Assembly: GCF_000382045.1 (NCBI RefSeq)
Contig: NZ_KB907450.1
Span: 696,204 to 760,203, forward strand
Source of the DNA: Variovorax atrisoli 110B
GTDB taxonomy: Bacteria > Pseudomonadota > Gammaproteobacteria > Burkholderiales > Burkholderiaceae_C
DNA: 64,000 bases
Reading direction: 5' to 3'
Shown here piece after piece: positions 32,528 to 40,817 of this stretch (position 1 is its first letter; each line of letters begins with the position of its first letter). The notes under the pieces were generated by a model. That model was not told where the DNA came from and did not search any database. It saw only the letters and a program-made list of their open reading frames with translations. A program made the position numbers and the translations under genes.

Positions 32528-33411
32528 GCGCCCCGGGCCTGCATCTGCTCGAACCACTCGACCACGTACGAGGCCTCCGGCGCGGCGTCCGGCGCCAGCC
32601 CGTAGTAGTAGCGCTCCAGTGTCATGCGCAGTTCGGGCAGCGGCGACTGCAGGCGGCCCGAGGCGAGGTCGTGCGACACCAGCGAGGTCGGCGCGAGCGC
32701 GATGCCCAGTCCGTCGACCGCGGCCTGCAGCACGAAGTGCAGGTGGTCGAACTGCAGCCGCCCCGCCGGCCGGGCACGCGGAGCGCCGACCTGCTTCTTC
32801 CAGTCGTCCCAGTCGTCCTTGCGGGTGCGGGCCGACAGCAGCACGTGCGAAGCCAGCGCGCGCAGGTCGGGCAGGGGATGCGTCCTGAAAAGAGCGGGCG
32901 CGCCGACCACCAGCACCTCGTCCTCGAGAAAGGGCCGCACCTCCACCGACGAAGGCCAGCCTTCGAGGCCGCGGCGCACCGCGATGTCGAAGCTGCCGAC
33001 GGCTTCCTCTGGCATGACGGTGCTGGTGACGACCTGCGGCTCGATCTCCGGAAAGCGCTCGACGAAGGAGGGCAGGCGCGGAATGAGCCAGCGGACCGCG
33101 AAGGATGGCCGCACGTTGATGCGAACCGCGTGCGCCGGCCCCTGCGACTGCAGCGACCGCGCTGCGGAGTTGATCTGTGCGAGCGCGGGCTGTACCTCGG
33201 CGAAGAACTGCTGGCCCTCGGCGGTGAGTGCGACCTGGCGCACGCGCCGCTCGAACAGCGCGACGCCGAGGACCTCCTCCAGGCCCTTGATCTGCCGGCT
33301 CACGGCGCTGTGCGTGACGTGCAGCTCGAGCGCCGCGCGCGTGAAGCTGAGGTGGCGCGCCGCGGCGGCGAAGGCGCGCACGGCGTTCAAGGGAGGCTCA
33401 CGAAGCGGCAT
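32524..33411 (-). CDS. LysR-family transcriptional regulator, GcvA-like
   Basis: A 295-residue LTTR in the GcvA/AmpR class: LREPPLNAVRAFAAAARHLS, FTRAALELHVTHSAVSRQIK is the winged helix (residues ~2-60). The effector domain follows from ~88. In-frame ATGs exist at 33432 and 33480, but the DNA there forms a perfect 25-bp dyad, so the start at 33411 is preferred. It is divergent from the MFS gene at 33490. Its stop shares CTAG with the stop of the convergent NmrA-like gene. Confidence 0.86.
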   Translation of the reverse strand: MPLREPPLNAVRAFAAAARHLSFTRAALELHVTHSAVSRQIKGLEEVLGVALFERRVRQVALTAEGQQFFAEVQPALAQINSAARSLQSQGPAHAVRINVRPSFAVRWLIPRLPSFVERFPEIEPQVVTSTVMPEEAVGSFDIAVRRGLEGWPSSVEVRPFLEDEVLVVGAPALFRTHPLPDLRALASHVLLSARTRKDDWDDWKKQVGAPRARPAGRLQFDHLHFVLQAAVDGLGIALAPTSLVSHDLASGRLQSPLPELRMTLERYYYGLAPDAAPEASYVVEWFEQMQARGA

Positions 33412-33433
33412 GCGTGCGATTTTCTCACGCATG
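33409..33433. promoter_or_regulatory. Perfect 25-bp LysR-type dyad over the regulator start
   Basis: CATGCGTG-N9-CACGCATG, perfect 8-bp arms, containing T-N11-A (33415 to 33427). The left arm includes the preferred LysR start codon and the right arm an alternative one. It lies 57 bases from the divergent MFS start. Binding here would repress the LysR gene itself. Confidence 0.62.
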
Positions 33434-33489
33434 AAGGGCGTTAATGTCGTTTGTCGCCAGGGCATGTGGCGGCGCACCATCGAGGCTCG

Positions 33490-34656
33490 ATGTCACGCAC
33501 CGCACCCGCTTCTCCAACATCCCCCACCGACCTGAACTCCCGCCACGCGGCGATGGCCCTGGGCCTCTCGCTGCCGGCCGACGTGGTGCTCTACCTGCTG
33601 CTGCCGATGTACGCGAGCCAGTTCGGCGTGACGCTCGCAGAGGCCGGCATGCTGCTCGCGGCCAACCGGCTGGTGCGGATCGCCGGCTACGGCTTCGTGG
33701 CCCGCTTCTATGCCCGCAACGGCGACCGGCTGACCTGCACCATCGCCGTGGTGGCGGCGGCCGCATGCGGGCTGGGCTACGCCACGCTCTCGGGCTTCTG
33801 GGCGCTGCTGCCGCTGCGGCTGATGTGGGGGCTGTGCTTCGCGGCGCTGAACCTGTCTACTCAGGCGCTGGCCACTGCCGACCCCGTGGGCGCGGCGCGG
33901 CGCAACGGTCGTTCGCGCGCCTTCATCGCGATGGGGCCGGTGCTCGCGCTGCCGCTGGGCGCACTGCTGGCGCACTGGACGGGGCCGCGCACGATCTTCG
34001 CGATCCTTGCGGTGTTCTCGCTGCTGGCGTGCTTCGTCACGCGGCGGCTGCCCGAGGCGCCGCATCCGGTGACCAGGCCGACCAGGCGCTTCAAGCTGCC
34101 CAACAGCCTGGACAGCTGGTCGTTCATGGAAGGGCTGGCGCTCGACGGGCTCTTCATCGTCGGCCTTTCCTATCTAGGCAAGGACCTGCTGCCCGGCGGC
34201 GCGGTGATCGTCGCCGGCGTGCTGATGGCACTGCGCTACCTCGCGGAGATCCTGCTGAGCCCGGTCGGCGGCCGCATGGCCGAGCACTTCGGCGCCGAGC
34301 GCCTGCTGGTGAGCCTCTCGCTCATTACCGCCATCGCGCTCGTGGGCTTCGGCTTCGGATGGCTGTGGAGCTGCGCGGCGCTGATCGTGGTGCTGCGAGC
34401 CCTGCAACTGCCGCTGCTGCCGCCGATCGTCGCCCGCCGCACGCCGGGGCCCGAGCGCGTGCAGGCGCTGGCGGCGCGCTCGGTGTGGCGCGACATCGGC
34501 GCGGGAACAGGGCCGCTCATTGCGGGGCTGCTGCTGCCGGTCGCGTCGCCACCATGGATCTACGGCGTGGCCGCCTTGCTGCTCGCACTGGCCGCGCTGG
34601 CCTGCGGCTGGGGCGCCTCGCCACAATCGACCAGCATCCAGCAGGAAAGCACATGA
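33490..34656 (+). CDS. MFS transporter
   Basis: A 388-residue MFS permease with about twelve helices. The first helices read MALGLSLPADVVLYLLLPMY and GVTLAEAGMLLAANRLVRIA; motif A is modified (RFYARNGDRL). A duplicated half begins near FMEGLALDGLFIVGLSYLGK. The substrate is unknown. The start at 33490 is chosen because the preceding 13 residues fall in the divergent promoter. It overlaps the following PNPOx-like gene by ATGA and is likely controlled by the LysR at 32524-33411. Confidence 0.84.
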   Translation: MSRTAPASPTSPTDLNSRHAAMALGLSLPADVVLYLLLPMYASQFGVTLAEAGMLLAANRLVRIAGYGFVARFYARNGDRLTCTIAVVAAAACGLGYATLSGFWALLPLRLMWGLCFAALNLSTQALATADPVGAARRNGRSRAFIAMGPVLALPLGALLAHWTGPRTIFAILAVFSLLACFVTRRLPEAPHPVTRPTRRFKLPNSLDSWSFMEGLALDGLFIVGLSYLGKDLLPGGAVIVAGVLMALRYLAEILLSPVGGRMAEHFGAERLLVSLSLITAIALVGFGFGWLWSCAALIVVLRALQLPLLPPIVARRTPGPERVQALAARSVWRDIGAGTGPLIAGLLLPVASPPWIYGVAALLLALAALACGWGASPQSTSIQQEST

Positions 34657-35273
34657 CGACCTCCCACACCATCGAAACCGTCGCCCAGCTCGAAGCCCTG
34701 TTCGGGCTGCCCGGCGAGGCATCCCTCAAGAAGGAGGTGCCGTACCTGCACCCGAGCTACCAGGCGCTGATCGCCGCGTCGCCCTTCGCGGTGCTCGCCA
34801 CCATCGGCCCGGGCGGGCTGGACGCCTCGCCGCGCGGCGATCCGCCGGGCTTCGTCGCGGTGCAGGACGAGAAGACGCTGCTGATGCCCGAGCGGCGCGG
34901 CAACAACCGCATCGACAGCCTGCGCAACATCGTGGCCGACCCGCGCGTGGCGCTGCTTTTCCTTATCCCTGGCGTGGGCGAGACGCTGCGGGTCAACGGC
35001 CGGGCGCAGATCTCGGTCGACCCGGCGCTGCTGGAGCGCTTCGCCATGGAAGGCAAGCCGCCGAAGTGCGTGATCAGCATCGCGGTGGAGACGGTGTTCT
35101 TCCAGTGCGCCCGGGCGATCCAGCGCTCGAAGCTGTGGGCGCCGCTGCCGGCGGACGCGAAGCCCGCGGTGCCGACGCCCGGTGCCATCCTGTCGGCGCT
35201 GACCGAGTCGGCCTTCGACGGCGAGACATACGACCGGGAGCTGCCTGCCCGGCAGCGCGCCACGCTGTACTGA
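34653..35273 (+). CDS. Pyridoxamine 5'-phosphate oxidase-like FMN-binding protein
   Basis: A 206-residue split-barrel flavoprotein of the MSMEG_1061/PNPOx-like family. FAVLATIGPGGLDASPRGDP is the first strand pair, LLMPERRGNNRIDSLRNIVA contains the FMN phosphate contacts, and VALLFLIPGVGETLRVNGRA is the core strand. Such proteins bind FMN or F420 and reduce or sense small molecules; true pyridoxine oxidase activity is unlikely. It is translationally coupled to the MFS gene (ATGA) and followed by a strong terminator, so the two form a complete operon. Confidence 0.85.
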   Translation: MTTSHTIETVAQLEALFGLPGEASLKKEVPYLHPSYQALIAASPFAVLATIGPGGLDASPRGDPPGFVAVQDEKTLLMPERRGNNRIDSLRNIVADPRVALLFLIPGVGETLRVNGRAQISVDPALLERFAMEGKPPKCVISIAVETVFFQCARAIQRSKLWAPLPADAKPAVPTPGAILSALTESAFDGETYDRELPARQRATLY

Positions 35274-35297
35274 GCCGGGCGTGGCCCATGAACGAAA

Positions 35298-35325
35298 AAA
35301 GCCCGCTGACGCGGGCTTTCTCGTT
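35298..35325 (+). terminator. Rho-independent terminator
   Basis: Stem AAAGCCCGC/GCGGGCTTT with a TGAC loop, preceded by a run of A and followed by TCTCGTTTT. It works as a terminator in both directions and lies 25 bases after the PNPOx-like stop, between it and the end of the His-rich peptide gene on the other strand. Confidence 0.9.
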
Positions 35326-35379
35326 TTCTTCCTGCGGTCCGCGGACCGGCGTGCCTGTCGGCCTGCCGGCCCCGGGCCC

Positions 35380-35422
35380 GATCAGCGCACCCTGGATCAG
35401 CGCACCCTGGATCAGCGCACCC
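35380..35422 (-). repeat. 15-bp tandem repeat starting in the last codons of a small gene
   Basis: Two perfect copies of GATCAGCGCACCCTG (35380-35394, 35395-35409) and a 13-base partial third copy (35410-35422) in plus-strand reading. The partial copy contains the last codons and stop of the His-rich peptide gene on the minus strand; the full copies repeat that end into the 3' untranslated region. A slippage event duplicating the gene terminus is the simplest reading. Confidence 0.85.
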
Positions 35423-35573
35423 AGTGGCAGACGCGGTGGTGATGGCGCGCATCCCACTTGCACACCTTGTGCTTGTGGTGGTGGCGCGGTGCCGCCGAGG
35501 CGATGCTGGGAGCCAGCATGGCGAGACCGGCGAAGGCGAGGACGCTGGAGAGGATGAGTTGCTTGGTCTTCAT
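35412..35573 (-). CDS. Tiny secreted His/Cys-rich peptide
   Basis: A 53-residue precursor. Residues 1-27 are a clean Sec signal peptide (basic start, LAFAGLAMLAPSIASA, cleavage A-x-A). The mature part is only about 26 residues and has two imperfect repeats, HHHKHKVCKW and HHHRVCHWVR, each with three His, a VC-x-W and basic residues. Such a peptide could bind transition metals in the periplasm or at the surface, but no function is established. The ribosome site is weak (AGAAAG), and an in-frame ATG 24 bases upstream is an alternative start. Similar short His-rich exported peptides occur in Burkholderiales. Confidence 0.65.
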   Translation of the reverse strand: MKTKQLILSSVLAFAGLAMLAPSIASAAPRHHHKHKVCKWDARHHHRVCHWVR

Positions 35574-35634
35574 GGCGTTCTTTCTGAGCAAAGACATCGA
35601 TCGAGGAATTGCGTCGTTCAACGAGCGCTCCTGT

Positions 35635-35701
35635 AGAACGTTCTGATCAACATTCAGATGACACTTGTTGCATATTGATTGCGAGATACCGCGATCGCGG
35701 T
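35635..35701. promoter_or_regulatory. Two perfect palindromes upstream of the His-rich peptide gene
   Basis: AGAACGTTCT (35635-35644) and ACCGCGATCGCGGT (35688-35701) lie 62 and 115 bases upstream of the peptide start, between it and the MFS stop. Neither is followed by a T-run on either strand. They are candidate operators; the regulator is unknown. Confidence 0.4.
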
Positions 35702-35746
35702 TTCCGGAATACATGGAATGGCGGGAATGGCGATTACCCGGGGCCC

Positions 35747-37045
35747 TCAGGCCTGCCCCGCAGAAGGCGCCTGCTCCGTGCGCGCATCGTGTCCGATGAT
35801 CAGCACCAGCCCGATGGCCACCGCCGACAGCATCGCCAGGAAGAGCACCGCGTAGAAGTCGTTGCCCATCTTGTCCTTGAGCGTGCCGAAGATGGTCGGG
35901 CCGATGTAGCCGCCCAGGTTGCCGATGGAGTTGATCCACGCGATGCCCGCCGCCGCAGCGGTGCCGCTGAGGATGGCGGTGGGCAGCGTCCAGAAGGTGG
36001 GCAGGGCGCTGAAGATGCCGAAGGCGGCCAGCGTCACGGCGGCCATCTTGGGCACCGGCGCGGAGGTCTGGGCAGCCAGCACCAGGCCCAGGAAGATGCA
36101 GGCCAGAGGAATCAGCAGGAACCACTTGCGCTCCTTGCGCGCGTCGGAAGCCCGCGTCCAGAACAGCATGGCGATGGCGCCCACGAGGTAGGGGAAGGCG
36201 TTGATGAAGCCGATCTCCACGTTGCCCAGTCCGCCGAAGCCCTTGATGATCTGCGGCAGGAAGAAGCTCAGGCCGTACAGCGGCACCGTGATGCCCATGT
36301 AGACGAAGCCCAGGCCGATCACGCGCGGGTTCAGCAGCGACTGCTTCCACGAGATCTTGTTGATCGACTCGCGGTTGGCGCGCTCGGCGTCCAGCGTGCG
36401 CTGCAGCCAGCTGCGCTCCTCGTCGGTCAGCCACCTGGCGTCCTTCGGGCCGTCGGGCAGGTACATCAGCACGAAGAAGGTCAGGATCAGCGAGGGCACG
36501 GCTTCCAGGATGAACAGCCACTGCCAGCCGTGCATGCCGCCGATGCCGTCCATGTTGAGGATGTAGCCCGAGATGGGCGAGCCGATCACGGTCGAGATCG
36601 GGATGGCGAACATGAACCAGCCCACGATGCGTGCCCGGTACGCCGCCGGAAACCACAGCGTGATGTAGAAGATTACGCCCGGGAAGAAGCCGGCCTCGGC
36701 GATGCCCAGCAGGAAGCGCACGATGTTGAAGCTGGTCGAGCCGCCGACCCAGGCCTGTGCGGCCGAGAGGACGCCCCAGCTGAACATGATGCGGGCGATC
36801 CAGCGGCGCGCGCCGAAGCGTTCCAGCGCCATGTTGCTCGGCACCTCGAAGAGGAAGTAGGCCAGGAAGAAGATGCCGGCCGCGCTGCCGAACACGGCGG
36901 CGGTGAAGCCCAGGTCCTTGGACATGGCCGCGCCGGCGAAGCCGAGGTTCACGCGGTCGAGGTAGGCGATGAAATAGCTGACCATCAGAAGCGGCAGCAG
37001 TCGCCAGCTGATCTTCGAGATGGTTCTCTGTTCTACGGGGTTCAT
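35747..37045 (-). CDS. MFS transporter, anion:cation symporter (phthalate permease) family
   Basis: A 432-residue permease of the ACS family. ISWRLLPLLMVSYFIAYLDR with VNLGFAGAAM is the family signature at residues 10-40. It also has FFLAYFLFEVPSNMALERFG and a large cytoplasmic loop with WLTDEERSWLQRTLDAERAN between the two halves. ACS members import organic anions such as phthalate, tartrate, glucarate or hydroxyphenylacetate. No catabolic gene is adjacent, so the substrate cannot be assigned. Confidence 0.88.
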   Translation of the reverse strand: MNPVEQRTISKISWRLLPLLMVSYFIAYLDRVNLGFAGAAMSKDLGFTAAVFGSAAGIFFLAYFLFEVPSNMALERFGARRWIARIMFSWGVLSAAQAWVGGSTSFNIVRFLLGIAEAGFFPGVIFYITLWFPAAYRARIVGWFMFAIPISTVIGSPISGYILNMDGIGGMHGWQWLFILEAVPSLILTFFVLMYLPDGPKDARWLTDEERSWLQRTLDAERANRESINKISWKQSLLNPRVIGLGFVYMGITVPLYGLSFFLPQIIKGFGGLGNVEIGFINAFPYLVGAIAMLFWTRASDARKERKWFLLIPLACIFLGLVLAAQTSAPVPKMAAVTLAAFGIFSALPTFWTLPTAILSGTAAAAGIAWINSIGNLGGYIGPTIFGTLKDKMGNDFYAVLFLAMLSAVAIGLVLIIGHDARTEQAPSAGQA

Positions 37046-37123
37046 GGTTGCTTGTCTCCGGTGTTGGATGGTTTTGTGGAGGCTGGTTGGGGAAACGGGG
37101 GAGGGCGGCCGACGCCGCCGGTG

Positions 37124-38992
37124 TCACTGCTGTTGTTGCTGCTGTTGTTGAGCCCTCATGATCTGGTGGCGCCGCCAGTAATGGCCGACGACGCCCTTGA
37201 AGTTCTCCTTCTGCTTGCCGAGGCCCGCGAGCTTCACCTTGGTGGTCCGCGCGCCCAGCATGCCCTTGTCGTGGTGGGTGACGATGAGCGTGTCGCCGAA
37301 GCTGCCGTCCTTGTAGGTCAGGCTCTTGACCTCGTCCCACGGGATGGCCGAGCCACCGTCGGCAGCATTGGCACTGGGGTGCATGCCCGCGTAGCTGATG
37401 TCGACGCGCTCGCCGTTCTTCAGCTCGAAGCCCACCGGCGGAAAGTGGCGCAGCACCACGGCGCGCTCCTCCTCGGTCGCAGGTTCGTAGCGGTAGGCCA
37501 GGCTCAGCTCGTGGTTCTGCACGAATCGCTGCTCGTACTCGCTCCAGAGGCGCTGCTCGATGTCGTGGGCGGTCTCGATCTCGTCGGCCCATGAGGCCTG
37601 CGGCGCGGTCGCGACGATGCCGCCATAGGCGCTCTCGGGCACGTGATGGCCCACGTTGCGCATGCGCTCGAGCAGCGGTGGATGGCTGTCGTAGGGGTGC
37701 GGCACGCCGGCCGTCTTCATGGCCTCGATGAAAGCCGGCGAGCCGGCATAGGGCGGCAGGCCGTCGGCGACGAAGCGGGCGATGCCGAGGGCACCGTCAT
37801 GCTCGCGATCCTGTTCGAAGAGCTTGCGCTCCACGTCGTTGCGGTAGCTCGCATAGGCCGAGATCTTGATGAGCGACTGCACGATCGCATGCGGCGCGGT
37901 GAGCCCTGCTGCAACGCGGTCAGCCTTGTACTCGCGCTCCCGGCTGTCGCGGGCCAGAGCGAAGGCGAAGATCATGCGGTAGAGCCGCAGCAGGTAGTGG
38001 GCCACGATGGTGAGTCCGCCGCTTCGCATCTTCCAGGTGTACTGGTCGAACTGCAGCAGCTTGGGGCCGAGCGCGGCGCTGCTGCGGGTGTCGCCGCCGC
38101 CCAGGTGGGCGAGCTCGTGCGCGAGCACGGCGTCGGCCTCGGCCTGGTCGAGCACGCGCAGGAGCGGCAGGCTCACGAACAGCGTGCGCCCTTGCAGGGT
38201 GCGGCCCTTGACCTCGCAGGGCGCCTCGGTCACGAAGAAGTTGGTGTCGATGCCGGCCACGATGTGGTCGGGTGGCGCCGTCTTCACGCGGGCGGCGAGC
38301 TGGCGGATGCGCTCCCACAGGCGCGGCGCATCGGCCTGCGAGACCAGCTCGCCCTCGATCTCGTTGCCCGAGGGCAGCTTCTTGAACAGCGTGTAGATCG
38401 CGTAGAACACCGCCGCGCCGGCCGCGATGCCCGCCAGCGCGATGAGCTTGATGTAGTAGCTGTGCCAGAAGTACGCAGTGAGCCAGAACGACAGCCACAC
38501 CAGCATCGCGCTCTGCAGCACGACCTCGACCGCGCACGACACCGTCATGAGCCGCCAGCCCGCGACGAAGCTCGCGTAGCGCAGGCCCCGGTTGGCGAAG
38601 GCCAGCGCCCCCAGCACCAGCGCCGCTGCGAGCAGCGCGGCGCCGAGCACGATGGTCCAGATGGCGGCGCGGTCGGCCCAGTGGAACTGCCACTGCATCG
38701 AATAGGGGCTGCACACCTTGTCGTGGAAGTTCCTGTCCTCGGGCGCGGTGGCGTCGCAGGCCTTGGAGAGCTGGTGGCTGCGGTAGAAGCCGGTCGCCTC
38801 GGCCTTCTCGGCGGGCGTGAGGCGGCTGTCGTTGGCGATGCGCTTCTCGATCGCCTGCAGGAACTCGGCGTCCTGCGAGCGCAGCGCGTATTCGGTGAAG
38901 GCGAGCGTCGCGGCCGGAATGGCGAACAGCGAGACGAGGGTGAGGAGGAACACGCGAAAGAGGTCGGCGTGAACCGTGCGGGCCAGAGCCAT
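37124..38992 (-). CDS. Membrane-anchored M48-family metalloprotease
   Basis: A 622-residue protein. One helix near 12-35 and four or so between ~108 and 202 anchor it in the inner membrane. The zinc site is HELAH at 292-296 with Glu354 of EREYKAD as third ligand, the M48/HtpX arrangement. The C-terminal ~130 residues include a conserved-looking domain (GERVDISYAGMHPSANAADG) with no named family. The protein ends in a run of eight or nine glutamines encoded by a CAG/CAA tract, probably slippage-prone. HtpX-like enzymes degrade misfolded membrane proteins, but this architecture is larger and a specific role is not evident. Confidence 0.85.
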   Translation of the reverse strand: MALARTVHADLFRVFLLTLVSLFAIPAATLAFTEYALRSQDAEFLQAIEKRIANDSRLTPAEKAEATGFYRSHQLSKACDATAPEDRNFHDKVCSPYSMQWQFHWADRAAIWTIVLGAALLAAALVLGALAFANRGLRYASFVAGWRLMTVSCAVEVVLQSAMLVWLSFWLTAYFWHSYYIKLIALAGIAAGAAVFYAIYTLFKKLPSGNEIEGELVSQADAPRLWERIRQLAARVKTAPPDHIVAGIDTNFFVTEAPCEVKGRTLQGRTLFVSLPLLRVLDQAEADAVLAHELAHLGGGDTRSSAALGPKLLQFDQYTWKMRSGGLTIVAHYLLRLYRMIFAFALARDSREREYKADRVAAGLTAPHAIVQSLIKISAYASYRNDVERKLFEQDREHDGALGIARFVADGLPPYAGSPAFIEAMKTAGVPHPYDSHPPLLERMRNVGHHVPESAYGGIVATAPQASWADEIETAHDIEQRLWSEYEQRFVQNHELSLAYRYEPATEEERAVVLRHFPPVGFELKNGERVDISYAGMHPSANAADGGSAIPWDEVKSLTYKDGSFGDTLIVTHHDKGMLGARTTKVKLAGLGKQKENFKGVVGHYWRRHQIMRAQQQQQQQQ

Positions 38993-39190
38993 GGGCGATC
39001 TTCTCCTGGATGACGATTGCTGCGAGTTGTTATGAACGGTCCGGGAAGCCCATAGCGTAGCGGCCGCGGCGCGTGCGGTGAAGCTGGGGTGTCGTCAAGC
39101 GGTGCAGGGCACCGACCTGCCGCCGAATAAGGTTATCCCTTTTGCATCGTTCCGCACCGCGGGGCGCAGGTATAGCCTTCGTGCTCATCC

Positions 39191-39934
39191 ATGGCTGCCA
39201 CCTCCAACACCTCATCTTCGTTGCCCTCTGGTTCCGGGCCGTCGCCCGTCGCGTGGATCGCCGGTGTCGGCGCCAGCGCCGGTTTGGGCGCGGCGCTCGC
39301 GCGGCGCTTCGCGGCCGAAGGCTTCATCGTCGCGCTGACCGGCCGGACGCAGGCCCAGCTCGATGCGGTGGCCGGCGAAATCGTCTCGGCCGGCGGCCGG
39401 GCCCATGCATTTGCGGGCGACGTGGCGAGCGAGGCCGAGATTCATGGCATTGCGCAGAAGGCGAGGGCGCTGGGCCCGCTCACGGTGGCCATCTTCAACG
39501 CCGCGAGCGCGGTGCGCGCGCCGACGCTGGAGCTCTCGGTCGAGCATTTCACGCAGGCCTGGCGCACCAGCGCGCTGGGCGGCTTCATCTTCGGGCATGA
39601 GGCCTTGCGCGGCCTGCTGGCCAATCCTTTCGAGGCGGGCGGACAGCACGCGCGCGGCACCTTGCTGTTCACCGGTGCCACTGCGGCGCTGCGCGGCAAG
39701 CCGCCTTTTGCGGCCTTCGCCGCGGCCAAGGCCGCGTTGCGTTCGCTGAGCCAGAGCCTGGCGCGCGAATTCGGTCCGCAGGGTGTTCACGTGGCGCATG
39801 TGGTCATCGATGGCGGCATCGACGGCCTGCTGCAACTCGAAGCCATCGCTGAAAGCTACTGGCAGCTGCACGTGCAGCACCGCAGCGCATGGACGCAGGA
39901 GCTGGATCTGCGGCCGTTCAAGGAACCGTTTTGA
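39191..39934 (+). CDS. SDR family oxidoreductase
   Basis: A 247-residue short-chain dehydrogenase. The nucleotide-binding motif is the variant GVGASAGLGAALARRF near residues 25-40. FNAASA replaces the usual NNAG, and the Tyr of the Y-x-x-x-K pair is not in its classical context: FTGATAALRGKPPFAAFAAA is followed by KAALRSLSQSLAREFG, so a Phe occupies the Tyr position while Lys is retained. Activity may be altered or the protein may be a divergent SDR. It is the first of five same-strand genes with small spacers (13, 9, 73 and -1 bases). Confidence 0.8.
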   Translation: MAATSNTSSSLPSGSGPSPVAWIAGVGASAGLGAALARRFAAEGFIVALTGRTQAQLDAVAGEIVSAGGRAHAFAGDVASEAEIHGIAQKARALGPLTVAIFNAASAVRAPTLELSVEHFTQAWRTSALGGFIFGHEALRGLLANPFEAGGQHARGTLLFTGATAALRGKPPFAAFAAAKAALRSLSQSLAREFGPQGVHVAHVVIDGGIDGLLQLEAIAESYWQLHVQHRSAWTQELDLRPFKEPF

Positions 39935-39947
39935 GGAGTCACGCTAC

Positions 39948-40808
39948 ATGAGCGTCGGATCGAATGGCCAGATGTTGACCGCCACGCTGCCCTCGGTGGA
40001 AGCGGAGCTGAACTACCTGAAGGCGGGGCAGGGGCGGCCCGTGACTTACACATTCGAGCCGCCGCCCGGCACGCCCTGGGTGACCGGCGAACTGGAGCCG
40101 CGCCGCGTGGCGATCCGCGACGGGCGCCCCCTGGTTGCGCTGAACGAACTCTCGCTCGACCGCAGCGGCTTCACGCAGATCTCGCACCGCAGCGTGCTCG
40201 CCGATTTCTCCCAGGATGCGGCGATCCGCGACATCTACTACCGCGAGGCCGAGGCGCTGCTGCGCGACGTGACCGGCGCCGAGAAGATCGTGGTGTTCGA
40301 CCACACGCTGCGCGACAGCGCACAGGGCTCGCGCCGCACGGCCGAGCTGCGCGAGCCGGTGCGCCGCGTGCACAACGACCAGACCTTCGTCTCCGGCCCG
40401 CGCCGCGTGCGCGACCATCTGCCCCCCGACGAAGCCGAGGAGCGGCTGAAGAGCCGCTTCGCGATCGTCAACCTGTGGCGGCCGCTGGCCACGGTCGAGC
40501 GCCTGCCGCTCGCGCTGTGCGACGCGCGCTCCATCTCGCCCGATGACCTCGTGCCCACCGACCTGGTCTACCCCGACAAGGTGGGCGAGACCTATTCCTT
40601 CACCTGGAACCCGGCGCACCGCTGGTACTGGTTCCCGAGGCTTCGGCCCGACGAGGCGCTGCTGCTGAAGATCTACGACTCGCTGGAGCAGGGCGTGGCG
40701 CGCTACACCGCGCACACCGCCTTCGAGGATCCGACGGGCTCGCAGGAGGCGCCGCCGCGTCGCAGCATCGAGCTGCGCGCGCTCGTGTTCTGGCCCGCCG
40801 GCAAGTAG
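39948..40808 (+). CDS. CmcJ/NvfI-family oxidoreductase (2OG-oxygenase-like)
   Basis: A 286-residue protein of the CmcJ/NvfI family, named for the cephamycin 7-alpha-hydroxylation partner CmcJ and the novofumigatonin endoperoxygenase NvfI. EKIVVFDHTLRDS with PVRRVHNDQT gives the conserved H and the H-x-D pair, FAIVNLWRPLATVERLPLAL is the family core, and ARYTAHTAFEDPTGSQEAPP supplies a distal His. In fungi and actinomycetes the family works in secondary metabolism; bacterial members outside clusters are uncharacterised. GAGGAG lies before the ATG. The adjacent flavin monooxygenase and exporters suggest modification and export of one compound. Confidence 0.82.
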   Translation: MSVGSNGQMLTATLPSVEAELNYLKAGQGRPVTYTFEPPPGTPWVTGELEPRRVAIRDGRPLVALNELSLDRSGFTQISHRSVLADFSQDAAIRDIYYREAEALLRDVTGAEKIVVFDHTLRDSAQGSRRTAELREPVRRVHNDQTFVSGPRRVRDHLPPDEAEERLKSRFAIVNLWRPLATVERLPLALCDARSISPDDLVPTDLVYPDKVGETYSFTWNPAHRWYWFPRLRPDEALLLKIYDSLEQGVARYTAHTAFEDPTGSQEAPPRRSIELRALVFWPAGK

Positions 40809-40817
40809 CCCCCGTCC

